Shown one piece after another: positions 60,924 to 64,000 of a DNA stretch of 64,000 nucleotides; the stretch's first letter is position 1; each line of letters begins with the position of its first letter. The notes beneath the pieces were generated by a model. That model made no database searches, was not told the origin of the DNA, and saw nothing but the letters and a program-made list of their open reading frames with translations. This DNA is from Schizochytrium sp. TIO01. Taxonomy: Eukaryota; Sar; Bigyra; Thraustochytrida; Thraustochytriidae. A program made the position numbers and the translations under genes. Location of the stretch: assembly GCA_004764695.1 (NCBI GenBank), contig SMSO01000031.1, forward strand, positions 370,600 through 434,599. Direction: 5' to 3'.

Positions 60924-63900
60924 ATGGGGGGAAGGACCGTGGTCTTCAGGCTCAGCAGGCCAAAAAGGCCACGAAGAGGCGTGGGCAATATGCTATTTCC
61001 TGCGCTTCTAGTGCTCATGGCTTTGGGACTTGGTCCATTGGCAACCTTTGCTGCAACAAACCCCGGCAGCTCTTCGGACAGACTCGCCATTGCTTCTGAG
61101 CACCTCATTGCGTTCTATCCTTTAGATGACGGAAGTTATAGTCCAGGTAGCGACGAACCTGAGACTTTACGCAACCTTGCGCCTTATGCGACTGAGGCAG
61201 ACGCATTCGCTCGCTCGGGTCAAAACGAGGGTGGCAAAACCACCAGCGCGGGACTTGGAGGTTCTCGCGCTCTGTATATGAATGGGAAAGCATCTGCGTC
61301 CTTTGAGATCGATGTTCGCTCCTGCACAACATCGTCGTTCTCTGCTGGCATCTGGGTTCGAGTGACCAGCCTCGCACAGTTCAAGGACATTGAACTCACA
61401 CATATTCTCACTTTAACCGGGGAAAATCCCGCCAACCCTGAAGAGCTTTCTCAAGGCTGGGCTCTGGGTATTCAAAGCGGCAATTGGGTCTTGCAGCTTG
61501 AAGATGGCGAGTCCATTGTAAACTCAGGGGTTTCTGTTCAAATTGAGTCGTGGACGCTGGTTGCATGGTCCCTTGACATTACATCCAGTACACCACATGC
61601 TTCTATATTTGTAAACCACGCAGAGGTGGCGAGAATTCCATACACTGGAAAGGCATGTGCACCAAATGAAATGAACCAGCGCTCTATTCTGCTCGGTGGC
61701 AACAGAGCGTTTAAGGGATTCCATGGAGCCGTCCAAAACCTTTTCATCTATAGCCGTGTCCTCTCTTCAGAAGAGTTTATGGCGCTTGCGAATCTTCGAA
61801 GCGTGGTGATTCGTGCACCACCAACATTCGCGCCGCGCTCAGCAGGCTACGCTCTTCGTCTATCTGGCAATGAAATATTATCCCTTCAGGATTTCCCAGG
61901 TACGAGGGGAAGGCGCCTCGACGATGGTTTTGCTACGAGCTTTTGGATCAAACCCGCTCAAAAAACCCTCGTTGCTCCAGATGACAAAACAGAAGCTGTA
62001 ATAGCTTCACTTATTGGCCCAGAAGAAAGCTTTATTCTGATCTCTCTTATTTATGAGCCTCAAAAAATGACTAGCGATCTTCGCGTGAGCTTTGGAGGCA
62101 GCTCCTCGACAAATCCTTTCATTTGGAACACTTACCTCTCTGTCAGCATTAACAGTTGGACACACTATACGATTTCGTTGGATTTGGAGCAGAATATAGC
62201 AATCGTGTATGTCAATGGAGTAGAAGCTGCCCGCAAGCTTGTAGACCCCACGCTTGACCTCGCCGTTGAGGCTCCAAGCAGTGGTAGCAACCTCCTCATT
62301 GGAGCACGTAGTTTCTTAGCAGCATTGCAGGGTAAAAAGCTATTTCTGGGTGAAATCGATGAGTTTCACCTTTGGGGACGCTCAGTCACTGCAGAAGAGG
62401 CTGCGCAGTCGGCTTTTCTTTCGAGCACAGGGATGGAAGAAAAGCTTTTGGTATATCTTCCGTTCCACGAATGGGATATGCTTATTAAAACGCGTAGCGT
62501 GGTATGGGGTGTGGAGGCTTGGGCAAGCTTGGAGCTTGTATCACTTCAACCCAACAAGCTCAGTCTCCGAGCAATTGTACCAAGCACTGCTCCCTTCGTT
62601 GATGATTTTCTCGTCACAAATGAAGACCAAGCAGCTCTATTGCTCATAAATGCTACAGATCTGCGTCGTAGACCTCTGACTATCACATTGCACAGCCTAC
62701 CCACCTCCGGAATGTTATTCCGAGGTCCATTTTCTGAACAAGTTCCAATCCGGAGCGTACCGACTGAACTTGCGCTGGGAGAACCACTCACTTATATGCC
62801 ACAGCTAAACGCAAATGGTGAAGAACTGGATACTCTTACTTACTCTGTTTCAGTGTCTAGTGCAAGTGAAAGTGCAGATCAAGAGCAATCAACTCAGCTC
62901 ACTACAATAAGAATTCGTGTTGAGCCGGTTGCTGATCCTCAGTCCTTGGTTTCGATCAAACCATACAATCATATCCAGGTCTCCATCCTTGGTGTCGGTG
63001 TGAATGACATTGATGCGGAACAAGCTCCACATGGGTATGAAATGAAAGTCGACCTTAACTTGAGAGATTCTTCCGATGGGTACCTGCAAGTTGCTCAAGA
63101 AAAGGAGATCGCTATGAAGACACGAACCCCACATGTTCTTGAGTTTCAAGGCATCCTCTCAAAGATTAACACTGCACTATCCCAGATCACTATTGAACAG
63201 CCCTTTTCGTTTGAGGAGTTCGACCAACTCAATCTCACGATTGATGACCTTGGGTACTACGGAAAAGGAGGACCGATGTCTGCCTCACAGACTTTTCAAG
63301 TGGGAAGCCGTCTTGCTGCTATTCCTCTCATTACCTCCGTTGAACCTCTTGAAATCGCTACGTCAACAGATTTCCTTCGAGTTTCTGGCTTAAACTTTAT
63401 TGGGAATTCTTCTGGGGCAATCCGTTGCATCTTCTCTTTTCTGGATCAGGATGGTCTTTCCACTGAAGTCTCCAGCGTGGGCAGCAAACTCGCTGACAGT
63501 GAGACAACTGAGTTACAATGCAAGCTGCCATCCTCATTGAGTGACCTTGAGTCAAGCTCATTTGTCTCTCTGTTTATTGAGAACGAATCTCGATTTCGCG
63601 GAAATTCCATTCGCCTCACAACTCGTAAAGACTTAGAGGTGTTGACTGTCTGGCCTACCTCAGGATCGGTATCTGGACTTACATGGATTAAAGTTCACCT
63701 TTGCAGAGATGAAGAAGCTCCAGTACAACTACAAGACGAAATTTTCTGTGCGTTCAACGATAGAATTTTGTCTGCCGAGAAGCTCTCGAGTGACCTTATT
63801 GGGTGTCTGACTCCTCCAGCACAACGTGACGGTGATATTGCAAAACTCTCAATCATTCGAAACGGTGCTCAGTATAGTACAGAGTGGACTTTTACCTATG

Positions 63901-64000
63901 AAGAGGCAGCAGTTGTGCGTGCCTTGCATCCAATGCAAGGATCGGAGCTCGGAGGCTTTGGTCTTGAAGTTTTGGGGTCTGCGTTTCACACAGATCTCAA
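60924..64000 (+). CDS. Large secreted LamG/ConA-like and TIG/IPT domain protein (5' part; continues past window)
   Basis: Frame open from ATG at 60924 to the window end (over 1,020 codons). A second in-frame ATG at 60990 starts MLFPALLVLMALGLGPLATFA, a typical signal peptide; the upstream start would add 22 basic residues. Two concanavalin-like/LamG domains follow (about residues 58-290 and 300-520; features LIAFYPLDDG, FSAGIWVRV and, in the second, DGFATSFWIKP with WTHYTISLDLEQN and YVNGVEAARK). A beta-rich linker resembling cadherin-like repeats (~590-790) leads to TIG/IPT domains: ITSVEPLEIATSTDFLRVSG from ~802, VWPTSGSVSGLTWIKVHL from ~907, ALHPMQGSELGGFGLEVLG from ~999. Such proteins are cell-surface or extracellular adhesion molecules. 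The end and any membrane anchor lie beyond the window. Confidence 0.9.
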   Translation, partial: MGGRTVVFRLSRPKRPRRGVGNMLFPALLVLMALGLGPLATFAATNPGSSSDRLAIASEHLIAFYPLDDGSYSPGSDEPETLRNLAPYATEADAFARSGQNEGGKTTSAGLGGSRALYMNGKASASFEIDVRSCTTSSFSAGIWVRVTSLAQFKDIELTHILTLTGENPANPEELSQGWALGIQSGNWVLQLEDGESIVNSGVSVQIESWTLVAWSLDITSSTPHASIFVNHAEVARIPYTGKACAPNEMNQRSILLGGNRAFKGFHGAVQNLFIYSRVLSSEEFMALANLRSVVIRAPPTFAPRSAGYALRLSGNEILSLQDFPGTRGRRLDDGFATSFWIKPAQKTLVAPDDKTEAVIASLIGPEESFILISLIYEPQKMTSDLRVSFGGSSSTNPFIWNTYLSVSINSWTHYTISLDLEQNIAIVYVNGVEAARKLVDPTLDLAVEAPSSGSNLLIGARSFLAALQGKKLFLGEIDEFHLWGRSVTAEEAAQSAFLSSTGMEEKLLVYLPFHEWDMLIKTRSVVWGVEAWASLELVSLQPNKLSLRAIVPSTAPFVDDFLVTNEDQAALLLINATDLRRRPLTITLHSLPTSGMLFRGPFSEQVPIRSVPTELALGEPLTYMPQLNANGEELDTLTYSVSVSSASESADQEQSTQLTTIRIRVEPVADPQSLVSIKPYNHIQVSILGVGVNDIDAEQAPHGYEMKVDLNLRDSSDGYLQVAQEKEIAMKTRTPHVLEFQGILSKINTALSQITIEQPFSFEEFDQLNLTIDDLGYYGKGGPMSASQTFQVGSRLAAIPLITSVEPLEIATSTDFLRVSGLNFIGNSSGAIRCIFSFLDQDGLSTEVSSVGSKLADSETTELQCKLPSSLSDLESSSFVSLFIENESRFRGNSIRLTTRKDLEVLTVWPTSGSVSGLTWIKVHLCRDEEAPVQLQDEIFCAFNDRILSAEKLSSDLIGCLTPPAQRDGDIAKLSIIRNGAQYSTEWTFTYEEAAVVRALHPMQGSELGGFGLEVLGSAFHTDL

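Overview
The window is nuclear DNA from a eukaryote. Genes are monocistronic, lie on both strands and are separated by up to several kilobases of simple-sequence-rich DNA. A few carry short GT-AG introns, and the products are typically eukaryotic: RNA polymerase II RPB2, condensin CAP-H, RAB11, mitochondrial Rieske protein, a DIS3-like exoribonuclease, a TBC1D19-like protein, MYCBP, GCIP and SWIB. A mostly intron-poor gene set, moderate coding GC, AT-rich spacers full of microsatellites, and a secreted LamG/TIG protein fit a free-living protist. My guess is a stramenopile of labyrinthulomycete type, but the sequence alone does not prove this. I see no bacterial operon, virus, transposase, reverse transcriptase, CRISPR array, rRNA or convincing tRNA.

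Layout. 1-6 kb: an unrecognised Ser-rich repeat protein (-) and condensin subunit CAP-H (-). 6-9.7 kb: gene-poor, with simple repeats. 9.7-16.8 kb: Rieske protein (+, two exons), MYCBP (-, three exons) and RPB2 (-). 16.8-23.5 kb: GC-rich spacer, TBC1D19-like (+) and RAB11 (-, with a 1.06-kb intron). 23.5-28.4 kb: a microsatellite-rich block with at most one small ORF. 28.4-34.9 kb: a small candidate gene (-), a large DIS3L-like exoribonuclease (+) and a bestrophin-type channel (-) that converges on it with 143 bp between stops. 36.3-47.3 kb: an NHL/coiled-coil protein (+), a 2,158-residue coiled-coil protein (-) and a three-exon SWIB protein (-). 47.3-53.1 kb: repeats and hairpins. 53.1-56.3 kb: GCIP/CCNDBP1 family (+) and a protein of repeated DI.GA.P motifs (-). 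56.3-60.9 kb: gene-poor. 60.9-64 kb: the start of a large secreted LamG/TIG protein (+), which runs off the window.

The genes do not form one pathway. They are mostly housekeeping genes (transcription, chromosome condensation, respiration, RNA decay, membrane traffic) mixed with lineage-specific repeat and coiled-coil proteins. The most unusual points are: an insertion carrying paxillin-type LD motifs inside the RNB catalytic domain of the DIS3L-like protein; three conserved genes, and probably a fourth small one, broken by single-base shifts at short homopolymers, which looks like an assembly artefact but needs checking; two repeat-built proteins with no recognised family; and a palindromic GTAGGTACCTAC-like motif scattered through the spacers.
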